NCBI GenBank assembly: GCA_029959085.1
Contig: JARWIR010000027.1
Span: 1,550,001-1,614,000 of the forward strand
Direction: 5' to 3'
Source of the DNA: Nemophila menziesii
Taxonomy: Eukaryota; Streptophyta; Magnoliopsida; Boraginales; Hydrophyllaceae
Length of the DNA stretch: 64,000 nucleotides
Of the stretch, positions 11,235 to 19,703 are shown piece by piece. How positions within the stretch are numbered: the first letter of the stretch is position 1; each line of letters opens with the position of its first letter. The translations under genes and the position numbers were made by a program. The notes below the pieces were generated by a model that searched no databases, was not told the origin of the DNA, and was given only the letters and a program-made list of their open reading frames with translations.

Positions 11235-13094
11235 ATGCCATTTGAATTATGTAATGCACCCGCTACTTTTCAAAGATGTATGATGGCAATTTTCTGGGAT
11301 ATGATTGATGACTTCCTTGAGGTATTTATGGATGACTTTTCTGTGTTTGGTGATAACTTTGAGGAGTGTTTACGGAACTTGGAGAAGGTATTGATTAGAT
11401 GCAAGGAGATGGACTTGGTTTTGAACTGGGAGAAATGTCACTTTATGGTTCAAGAGGGTATAGTGTTGGGTCACAAGGTTTCAAGTGCTGGTTTGGAAGT
11501 TGATCGTGCGAAGATTGAGGTAATCAAGACTCTCACCCCTCCTATTTCTGTAAAAGGGGTAAGAAGCTTCTTGGGTCACGCTGGTTTCTACCGACGTTTT
11601 ATCAAGGACTTCTCCAAAATCTCTAAGCCGTTGTGCAACTTACTTGAGAAGGACACCAAATTCCTTTTTGATGAAGATTGCATAAAGGCATTCAACGAGA
11701 TTAAAGAGAAGCTTATTTCTGCACCTATTGTATTACCTCCTGATTGGAAGATTCCGTTTGAGATTATGTGTGATGCTAGTGATCTTGCGATGGGTGTTGT
11801 TCTGGGTCAAAGAAAAGAAAAGGTATTTCATTCCATCTACTACGCTAGTAAAACCTTCACAAGTGCTCAAATAAATTATACCGTAACTGAGAAGGAATTA
11901 CTAGCTGTCGTGTATGCATTTGACAAATTTCGTTCCTACCTCCTTGGGGTGAAAGTTGTGGTGTTTACCGACCATTCTGCGATTAAATACCTTATGGAGA
12001 AGAAAGATGCGAAGCCGAGGTTGATTAGATGGGTTTTACTGTTGCAAGAGTTTGATTTAGAGATTCGGTATCGAAAGGGTTGTGATAATCAGGTTGCTGA
12101 TCGTTTGTCACGTCTTGAAGGTTCAGAATCTAATGGAGGACCTGAGTTGGTTAGAGAAGAGTTTCCTGACGAGAGTTTGTTTTCAGTTTATTCATTAGAA
12201 ACTCCTTGGTATGCGGATATTGCAAATCTTATTGTGAGTCGTTCTTTTCCTCAAGGAGCTACTTCACAAGAGAAAAAGAGACTAGCCCACCAAGCTAAAC
12301 AATTATTTTGGGAGGATCCTTTCCTCTACAAAACATGCAGCGATCAGATGGTGGGGAGATGCATACCAGATAAAGATATTCTATCCATTATTATGGGTTG
12401 TCATGATTCACCGTACGGAGGACACTTCAAAGGAGACCACACAGCTGCAAAGGTACTACAATCCGGTTTTTATTGGCCTACTTTACATAAGGATTGTCAT
12501 GAGTATGTCAAGAAATGTCACAGATGCCAGTTTACTGGTAATATATCTAAGAGGGATGAGATGCCGCGTAATAATGTTCTGGAAGTTGAGATATTCGATG
12601 TATGGGGTATTGATTTTATGGGTCCTTTTGTACCATCTAACGGAAATCTGTACATCCTACTAGCTGTTGATTACGTGTCTAAATGGGTAGAGGTTGTAGC
12701 TCTACCAACTAACAATTCGCGAGTAGTGATTAAATTCTTGAAGTCACACATCTTCACTAGACATGGTACACCTCGAGTTATTATCAGTGATGGAGGTTCA
12801 CATTTTGTGAACAAATATCTGAAGATAGTTCTAGAGAAGTATGGTGTGAGACATCGTGTATCTACCGCGTATCATCCACAAGCCAATGGTCAAGCTGAGG
12901 TCTCTAATCGAGAGATCAAATCCATTCTTGAGAAGACAGTTGGTTCCACACGCAAAGATTGGTCAATGAAATTAGATGATGCGTTGTGGGCCTATCGTAC
13001 TGCGTTCAAGACGCCTGTGGGTGCATCTCCGTATGGTATTGTTTATGGTAAGGCTTGCCACTTACCTCTTGAGCTTGAAATGGGTGCCTATTAG
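11235..13094 (+). pseudogene. pol: Reverse transcriptase, RNase H and integrase segment of gag-pol (G)
   Basis: Continues in the same frame after the TAG at 11,161. The catalytic [10 protein letters not shown] motif is at about 11,323-11,352. RNase H follows ([25 protein letters not shown]), then an HHCC integrase zinc finger (about 12,400-12,530) and the integrase core with [19 protein letters not shown] and [17 protein letters not shown] carrying the D, D and E residues. It ends at a TAG (13,092) where F has Trp, a G-to-A transition. Integrase would join the cDNA to the chromosome. The interrupted domain order is the usual Ty3/gypsy order. Confidence 0.9.
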
Positions 13095-13106
13095 GCAATT
13101 GCGGAG

Positions 13107-13511
13107 ATGAATATGGATCCAACCTTAGCTACGGAGAATCGTATGATGAAGTTGAATGAACTTGACGGGTTTCGATTTCATGCCTATGAGAATGCCAAAC
13201 TTTACAAAGAAAAAACAAAGAGATGGCATGACAATCGCATTCGTGAGAAGAAATTCAAAGTTAGACAGATGGTCCTCAAGTATAATTCCAAGTTCAGCAA
13301 CTATCCGGGCAAGTTGAGATCAAAGTGGTCTGGTCCATTCGTGGTGACCAAAGTTACGCCTCATGGAGCGATAGAGATCGAGAATCCAGATGAGAAACGC
13401 ACCTTCATGGTGAATGGGCATCGTCTAAAACTGTACCATGTAGGCGAGGATACCAATCGCAGAATTGATCCACATCCGGGGGAGGTCATGTACCTCCTTG
13501 AAGCTGAATAG
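13107..13511 (+). pseudogene. pol: Integrase C-terminal GPF domain, end of gag-pol (G)
   Basis: Last part of the same frame. It holds the basic linker and [20 protein letters not shown], the GPY/F module of Ty3/gypsy integrases, and ends at a natural stop matched in F (54,279). The related modules of A/B and D read WMGPFIVTKV and WMGPFVVTRL, which helps identify their C-terminal tails. Confidence 0.85.
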
Positions 13512-13683
13512 ATGCGAGAGGTAACCCGTCGAGCTTAACGACGTTAAACAAAAGCCATTTCATTGTATATTAGTTTATTGCTTTAAGTTTTTCAATTCCT
13601 AGTGTATAATTCTAAGTTAGTGTCAAGTTTTAGTGTCTACTTTTAAAATAAATGAGAAGGGTTGTGTGTTACTGGTGCAGGAA

Positions 13684-13696
13684 TTGAGTTTGGGGT
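13684..13696 (+). promoter_or_regulatory. PPT-like motif, position 1, element G
   Basis: TTGAGTTTGGGGT about 170 bp after the gag-pol stop and just before the palindromic array. It is identical to the terminal PPT of the related element F. In D the position-1 copy differs at one base (28,554); in F and B the equivalent sites are degenerate (about 54,096 and 19,509). Confidence 0.5.
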
Positions 13697-13729
13697 GCTA
13701 GGAAATTCAAGGGAAAAATTCGGCGCGAG

Positions 13730-14068
13730 GTCCGGTATACCGCCCCAGAACCCCGGTATACCGCTGGAAGACGAGAAATTGAACAGTGGCAAAAACCCGT
13801 GCCACGGGTTACTAACGCGGGTTGTATGCCGAGACGAGAAAAAGAATCGATGCGCGGTCCGGTATACCGGGCCATACCTCCGGTATACCGCTGGTTGAAA
13901 AACCCGTACCACGGGTTGGATATCACGGGTTTTTGGACGGAGAAGATATATTGAACAGTAGCAAAAACCCGTGCCACGGGGTATATATCACGGGGTCGTG
14001 GCCTAGACGAAAAATTGAGGAGCTGTTGGGTCCGGTATACCGGAGGTTATGCCCGGTATACCGGACAG
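13730..14068 (+). repeat. Palindromic GC-rich array between gag-pol and the small ORF (G)
   Basis: Repeats two palindrome modules several times: CGGTATACCG (near 13,733, 13,757, 13,862, 13,881, 14,032 and 14,053) and AACCCGTGCCACGGGTT or AACCCGTACCACGGGTT (near 13,795, 13,903 and 13,966). Each can fold on itself. Overlapping frames here are by-products of the repeats. Arrays of the same character but different sequence hold the same place in F, B and D. Confidence 0.75.
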
Positions 14069-14370
14069 AGGCGGTTTGTGAAGAGTTTCTTACCTAATCA
14101 AACTCCTACCTTACCAAACTTAACCCTATCCTCTCCCACACGAATTTTCCAGCTCCCAACCCTATAAAAACACCTTGAAGCTTGATTGAACCTCCACAAC
14201 AAACACATTAACATCTTTAAAACTCTCATCCACCCTCCATAAACATAACCTCTTCATCCAATTCATCACAAAATACCATTAAACACAATCAAGATCATCA
14301 AGCTTTCAAGAGTTCTTCCAAGATTTGTCAAGAAAACAACTTCCTTCATCTAATCCAAGCAAACTCAAGC

Positions 14371-14424
14371 TATACCAAGTTTTCTTAACTTTATTCTATC
14401 CTTGGTATAACTTGAGTTTGGGGT
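14371..14424 (+). promoter_or_regulatory. Stem-loop plus PPT-like motif, position 2, element G
   Basis: An inverted repeat with 15-base arms (TCAAGCTATACCAAG and CTTGGTATAACTTGA, one mismatch) leads straight into TTGAGTTTGGGGT at 14,412-14,424, eleven bases before the ATG of the small ORF. F has the same arrangement at 53,340-53,400. In D an 8-bp stem (CTTCAAGA/TCTTGAAG) precedes the motif at 29,280. Confidence 0.55.
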
Positions 14425-14434
14425 CAATTCAACC

Positions 14435-14890
14435 ATGACAAACAGAACAGATGCTTTGGATTACAAGAAGAGATGTTGTATCCTAGGGAAGAACAAGAAT
14501 TTGCCTGGTTCTACAATTGAAAAGGCCATCAATCTTGATGAGCCTATTGAAGAAACACATGAAGAAAAGGCACCTGCACCACCACAACACGGGAAATTAA
14601 CAGCAAGGATGAGGGTATCATCAATGCCTACGGACAAGATACAATTTCAAGTTCAAGGTTCTTCTTCTTCTCAAACTAATTCTGGTATTCCTCCATGGGC
14701 TCACAATTTGCAACAAGAATTCGAACTCTTACGACTAGACATCGGAGCACTATGGAAGGAAATTACACAGATTAAGTCAACACTGGAAGAGGTAACTTTG
14801 TTCATGGATATTGATAATTATTCTCCCCCTTCGGAGGAGGACACGATGGATCTTCACGGCCAGGTACCCCGTTCTGATTCTTCTTCTTAA
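14435..14890 (+). CDS. Small 3' ORF of element G, coiled-coil protein of unknown function
   Basis: 151 codons starting MTNRTDALDYKKRC, with a Cys-Cys pair near the N-terminus, a Ser/Gln-rich middle and a C-terminal helical stretch (about residues 88-125, WAHNLQQEFELLRLDIGALW) that looks like a short coiled coil. I see no signal peptide or membrane segment, so nothing supports an envelope protein, although it sits where Athila elements carry env-like ORFs. The F copy (52,874-53,329) is intact and about 90% identical by eye, while gag-pol is broken in both. I do not recognise a family. The start follows a PPT-like motif and its sequence context is conserved in F. Confidence 0.6.
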   Translation: MTNRTDALDYKKRCCILGKNKNLPGSTIEKAINLDEPIEETHEEKAPAPPQHGKLTARMRVSSMPTDKIQFQVQGSSSSQTNSGIPPWAHNLQQEFELLRLDIGALWKEITQIKSTLEEVTLFMDIDNYSPPSEEDTMDLHGQVPRSDSSS

Positions 14891-14952
14891 TTGATGGTAG
14901 GCACTAGTTAGGTAGTTTTAGTTTAATTTTATTGCTTTATTGAGTCTTTTTC

Positions 14953-14989
14953 GAGTCGTGGGGACACGACTCACTCTTGAGTTTGGGGT
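14953..14989 (+). promoter_or_regulatory. Stem-loop plus PPT-like motif, position 3, element G
   Basis: Perfect 8-bp stem GAGTCGTG (14,953-14,960) and CACGACTC (14,965-14,972) with a GGGA loop, then TTGAGTTTGGGGT at 14,977-14,989. The stem and loop are unchanged in D (29,592-29,611), F (52,792-52,811) and B (17,385-17,404). Confidence 0.65.
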
Positions 14990-15520
14990 GGGGTTCGTTG
15001 CCTCATCCTAATTTTTTGTGTTTTACATGCTTTCAATAAAATTAATCTTAGGGTTGCGTGACTGTAGAGTATTTTAAATGCCCCCATCAAGCATGATTTT
15101 TATGAATTAATGATAGAAAATAGTTTACTTTAGGAGTTAGTATGAAGCTGAAGTTTAATTGCATGAAAATATGAGATGATTATTAGGAAAAATTAATGAA
15201 CAATGCAAAAAGAAGTAAACTTGTGCTTAAGGATAATAGGTGGTTTGTAGAACGTGAGATCTAAATGAGTAGAGAACCCACTTAGGTAGGAACTAGAGAC
15301 AAGTTGTGTAGATAGGAAGATGATAGAGGCAGTTCTTTGTTAGCCCTTTGAATCCTTTTTGGCCGTCTATCCCTGAATTAATTTTATCCTTCTTAGACAA
15401 ATTTTTAGCCTTTAAGCCTTTCCTTTGTCGCCACATTGTAAGCCAATACCCCCTTAGATTGTTAGGCATGACCATATGACCCGCACTTGAATCACGATCC
15501 TGAGACTTCCTGTCCTGAGC

Positions 15521-15533
15521 TTGAGTTTGGGGT
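15521..15533 (+). promoter_or_regulatory. PPT-like motif, position 4, element G
   Basis: TTGAGTTTGGGGT followed by GGTGGGTCC, matching the position-4 sites of B, D and F. No clear stem-loop lies before it. Confidence 0.5.
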
Positions 15534-16220
15534 GGTGGGTCCACTATATGGGAATTTACATTGGGTTGGGATTTTTGAGCTTATCAATGATGCTTTGTGC
15601 TTTATATGATGATGATTCACAGGTTTATTATATTGTAACCCTTTGCCGGGGTAATAGTGAATGGAAAAGAAGCTTCGAGCTCCAGTTATGAATAGGCATA
15701 ACTATGAAAAATAGCATGACATCTCAACATCATAAAGAGAGTCATAGCTATAAGAAAAGAAAAAAACGAATGATTTGAAAAGAATATATATATTCGGACC
15801 GGCAAAGTGGAAAATTTTAGGTGAATCATCTTTAGTGCTTATTGGGTTAATTTGGGGACGCTAATTAAGAGCGTCAATTGGGTTGAGTGAGAACGTTATT
15901 CGAGTGTAAACTCAAGCTCTTGGACAGTTTTGTTGATGGTAAGTGAGGAGAGAGCCAAAAGCTCACTTCAAATTTACCAAATAAACATACCATACCGTCC
16001 TTCAGCCTATGCTAAAACCGTAAAGACCTCGTGATTCCTAGATGCACAATGAGTTAATAGGCATTATTCTAAGTGGAACATTCGACACAAGTAAAGATCG
16101 AGGAACACCCTATAGCCACCATCTTGAGATAAGTAATAAGCGTAACCTTCTAGCATTGAGAAATTAATTTTGGATTGATATTGTTTTGTATTTGATTTTG
16201 CATGATAAGTGTAGGTGTAT

Positions 16221-17169
16221 ATTAAACAAGAGGCTTAAGGTTTTCAAGTCAGAGCACGAAGGAGAGAAGAAGCTAGAAGCTGGAGGAATCCTGTTCTTCC
16301 ATCCATAGTCATTCTACCCTTTAGGTTTTTCATTTATCTTTTGTATTTGAACATGAATTCCTTTACTTTTATGTTAGTTTTTAATTTCATCATGAGCTAA
16401 ATTTCTTTATACCTGAGAATCGCATTAAAGGGATGAACCTTAATTAATTAATCTATGTGTTGAATTTGGGATTGTTTAGATTTAAATAGGATTGAGTTTT
16501 ATATATTGGTTATTTCTTTGTTTTCATTACTAATTATTTTAGGAACAACTAGAATTAGCTGTTAGTATTTGGGCTATTCACTTTAGTGGCGAAGTGATCA
16601 TCCGACAGGGGGGTTTGAATACAGATCTAGGTAATACCCGTGTAATGTCCGTTATTGACCGACAGGCTTAACTAGTTACATAGCAAAAGAGGTAAAATTA
16701 TATCATCCGAAAAGCCATATTCGACCATACAGGTGTTTATGATACTTTAGGATAGCTTCTAGGTCCACCCGACAGGGGGCTAGGAGATATTAGAGTCCCG
16801 ACTAATATTATAATTCCAATTCTGCCCTTAGACATAGCATAGATGACATTGATTAAGTGGATTCCTTTGCGAGACTCAAGTATCTCTCTTATCTGAAGTT
16901 AGTCGTTATTTTCTTTATTTCCATTCTGTTAATTTAATTTTAGTCTTTATTTTATTTGCATCTTTTAATTTACAAAAACCAAACAAAGATTCTACCTTTT
17001 ATTTTTCTGTTTAGCAATTATTCCTACTACTTGATTGATATTTGGGTTAAACCTAATCCGTCCCTGAGAACGAACTTGATTATCATATATTACTTGGGAC
17101 AACCGTACACTTGCGGTTAAGTGGTTCGTCTATTTTGCACTTAATTTTATAACACCCCAGGACCCATCA
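16221..17169 (+). repeat. 3' LTR of element G, 5' part deleted
   Basis: Corresponds to 6,911-7,858 of the 5' LTR and ends CCCATCA at the ACTAT duplication. The junction at 16,221 joins the 3' noncoding region to mid-LTR through shared ATTAA, so 819 bp of LTR and the terminal PPT were lost after insertion. Confidence 0.9.
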
Positions 17170-17174
17170 ACTAT
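17170..17174. repeat. Target-site duplication of element G, right copy (ACTAT)
   Basis: Matches 6,087-6,091. Element B sequence resumes here. Confidence 0.9.
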
Positions 17175-17367
17175 CAATGTGTGTTTTCCTGCAAATACTC
17201 AAAGCATACAAATACATAGCTCATAAACATGTTACTTACTATCATTAATTCACTGAGCTTATGATTTCAAGCTATTAAACACACTCTACATCTAATTCCC
17301 ATGTATCAAAAAATTTAATTTCTACCTAAAAACAGAAAAATGGAGATGAGAGACAACGAATCCCCAC

Positions 17368-17404
17368 ACCCCCAACTCAAAAATGAGTCGTGTCCCCACG
17401 ACTC
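17368..17404 (-). promoter_or_regulatory. Stem-loop plus PPT-like motif, position 3, element B
   Basis: On the minus strand, a GAGTCGTG/CACGACTC stem with GGGA loop (17,385-17,404) precedes TTGAGTTGGGGGT (17,368-17,380). The stem is identical to G, D and F although B belongs to another family. The rest of 17,175-17,583 shows no gene. Confidence 0.6.
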
Positions 17405-17583
17405 GAAAAACAGAAATTAAAATTAGCAGATAGACATATTTACAGAAATGGTAAGGAAGAAAGAGAACATACTCTCGAGGCTATTGCCTCGCCTCATTGA
17501 CATCCAAGGTAGGATTTGCTGGACCTTTCGTTAATTGCTCAAGGAGTTTCATGATGTGCACTTGATTTGTGCCACATCATTGA

Positions 17584-18669
17584 CTAAGGAAGTTTGAGCT
17601 GCTTCGAATTCGTTAAACGCTCCTCCATCTTATCTTGCCAATTTTGCTCATTTTCTTCTTTCGAGACTTGCGTAGAACCCACTCTTCGAAAGATATCCTT
17701 GATCCAGGCATTATCAATATAACTCGTCTTAAACTCGAGTTTCTCTTCTTCACCCAATACTACATTCGCTTCTCGCACAAGACACGTGATCATAGTAGGA
17801 AATTAAATATTATAAACTGATTTAGGAGAGACCGAAAATCGTATCACCTCCTCATAGATCAACTGTGCCACATCAACTTCTTCTCCTCTCAAAATACAGT
17901 CCAATAGTAGAGCGTACTTCATAGTCGCATCCAAAGTTCGTGTGTTCCCCAAAGATATTAGGAACAAGGAAATTGTGCCAAATTCTCGCATCTGCTTGAA
18001 GATATTTGTAAGGCCAAGGTGCCTTCAATCCTCCCTATGTGATTGCACTTTCTCTTTGTCTAATACATGCTCAAAAAGTAATTCCTCATCAAATATTTTT
18101 CGCTTAGCAACCGCTTCTTCAAATTTGCAATAACCTTTCAATTTCTTCAACTTGAAGTGGTTCCTAATCTCCTCAAATGTGAAAGGAACTAGCTTTCCTC
18201 TAATCGGAACACAATTACTATCTTGGCTAAAGAGGCCTAAATAGAATTCCAAAACTAACTCATGACATAATTCAGAACGTCTTACCATGATTGTAGACCA
18301 ACCCAATTTCTCACCAAGCTCTAAGAATCTCGCGTATTCTCGTGTACCAACTTCTTCCTTGAATACTTTCTCATAAGCAAAAGGTAGTTCTTTCAATTGT
18401 TTCTCTGCAGAAGCTTTCAAGATTTTTAAAGCTTCCTCTTTCTCCTCTTTGGGTGTAGGACCTTGTGGAGGTTGTGTTTTCTCCTTTGCATAAAAGTAAA
18501 GCTATTTACCATTACGATCAAATAAAGGTATTCCACTCTTCTCAACTTTATCTTTACCCTTTGATTTAGAACTAGTACCTTTGTCAATTGATTTCTTCTT
18601 GTTTAAATCCAATCCCTTGTTGCTCTTCACCTCCCTCTTGTTAGCTAGAATTGTTGTTCTATTAATCAT
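17584..18669 (-). pseudogene. Second ORF of element B, putative plant transposon protein domain, broken
   Basis: The frame starts with ATG at 18,669 (MINRTTI, like the MTNRT start of the G and F small ORFs), has an in-frame TAG near 18,503, continues openly at 18,420-18,025, then needs frame changes to run on through 17,991-17,803 and 17,793-17,584. The part with LVLEFYLGLFSQDSN, a VPIRGKLVPFTFEEI segment and LITCLVREANV resembles the 'putative plant transposon protein' domain often found in Athila-type elements downstream of pol. Its function is unknown. Position (after the palindromic array, before the 3' noncoding region) matches the small ORF of G and F, but the protein is longer and different. 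The family call is from memory of its motifs. Confidence 0.6.
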
Positions 18670-18679
18670 CTTCAATTAA

Positions 18680-18691
18680 TCCCCAACTCAA
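18680..18691 (-). promoter_or_regulatory. PPT-like motif, position 2, element B
   Basis: The minus strand reads TTGAGTTGGGGA eleven bases before the ATG at 18,669, the same spacing as at 14,412 in G. One or two bases differ from the consensus. Confidence 0.45.
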
Positions 18692-19108
18692 AGCTTTAGC
18701 AACCCTTGAAATTTGAACTTGTGAATTATTGGTTGAACAAGCTTGATTTGTCTTAGGATAGGTGAATTGATGATGAATCTCTATGTGGGTGAGGTGGATT
18801 TGTAATGGGTTGGCTTGGATTTAAGAAATTGTAGGATGAATTTTGAAAATTTGGCTCTTTGATTCTTCAATTTGAATGGATTTGGTGAAGACTGGGTGTT
18901 TGATTCTCTCTTGTAATGATGTGGAGAGAAGGTTTGATGTGTTTTTCTTGATGATTGGGTAGTGTTTTGGTGATTGGTGAAGGTTTTGATGAGCTTCAAT
19001 GGAGTTAGGAGAGTTTTGGAGAAGAGAAAGAGGCTTTAGGTTTAATAAATTCGGAATAATAGGCATTATATCTCCTTATAACCTTGAATCCCTTTCTTTT
19101 CTCTCTGT
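18692..19108 (-). other. Leader-like spacer of element B, second ORF
   Basis: AT-rich spacer between the palindromic array and the second ORF, dominated by stretches like TCATCAA and CCAAAAC. It is equivalent to 14,100-14,410 in G and 53,355-53,680 in F. No gene is supported. Confidence 0.45.
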
Positions 19109-19477
19109 GGCGGATCGTGCGGACCATGGGGTGTACCGCGGGGTACACCGCAGCATCTGTTGCTCGAAAATTTTTACCCACTGGATAATACCCGTGGTAG
19201 GACCCGTGGCACACGTTTTTGACCTCGCGGACCATGGTGCGGACCATGGGGTACACCGCGGGGGTACTCTGCGCCTCCTTCGTCAAAATACCCGTGGACC
19301 TACCCCGTGCCACGCGTTTGTGACTTGCGGACCAGGGCACGGTGCAGGGGGGTAGTCCGCGGGTCATTTTTTCTCGGTTCTGGACAAGACCCGTGGCTCC
19401 ACCCGTGGTACGGGTTTTGACCCTGCGGTGCATACCTGCGGACTAGGGGTAGTCCGCGGGGGTAGTCCGCGCAGGTC
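19109..19477 (-). repeat. Palindromic GC-rich array of element B
   Basis: Repeats of CCGCGGGG/TACACCGC-type palindromes, GGACCATGGGGT and CCCGTGG-CCACGGG pairs. It occupies the same place as the arrays of G, F and D; the last 55 bp recur at 372-426 in A. Overlapping frames on both strands here carry no recognisable protein. Confidence 0.7.
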
Positions 19478-19703
19478 ATTCCTTCACTACGAAATTTTTT
19501 TTCTTGTGTCCCTAACTCGATTTCTCCAATTCCTACACACCAAAAACACTAGTACCTTTCTCAAATATGCATTATCAACTAAAAACAACTAAAATAAACT
19601 TAAACTAAAAAAACATAAAAGACATGAAAATTAAAAAACTACGGGTTGTCTCCCGTACAACACTTTTGTATAACGTCTTTCAAAGTTAGACGTGTTACCT
19701 CTG

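Larger units (their letters stand above)
14891..16220 (+). other. 3' noncoding region of element G
   Basis: No supported gene. It contains the position 3 stem-loop/PPT-like motif, the position 4 motif at 15,521-15,533, and a block at about 15,645-16,060 conserved in B, D and F. This starts near AACCCTTTGCCGGGG and includes a GACGC/GCGTC inverted repeat and the shared segment around GTGAGGAGAGAGCC. The terminal PPT is lost to the deletion at 16,220. Confidence 0.65.
6092..17169 (+). mobile_element. Element G: autonomous-type Athila-like LTR retrotransposon
   Basis: 11.08-kb plus-strand element bounded by ACTAT duplications. Order: 5' LTR 6,092-7,858, primer site 7,865-7,882, single-frame gag-pol 8,004-13,511 with three stops, palindromic array 13,730-14,068, small ORF 14,435-14,890, long 3' noncoding region, truncated 3' LTR 16,221-17,169. 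The reverse transcriptase motifs (RKLNKATRKDHFPLPFIDQM, FMDD) and the GGCGCC primer site place it in the Athila/Calypso group of Ty3/gypsy elements. A deletion with ATTAA microhomology removed the terminal PPT and the first 819 bp of the 3' LTR. In the shared part the two LTRs differ by roughly 20 bases in about 948. Confidence 0.92.

Noticed and set aside
13643..14097. Several overlapping frames on both strands
   Set aside because: They arise from the palindromic array, where both strands read alike; equivalents in F and B differ completely.
14435..14890. Small ORF as an envelope protein
   Set aside because: Position fits but there is no signal peptide, membrane helix or cleavage-like site.
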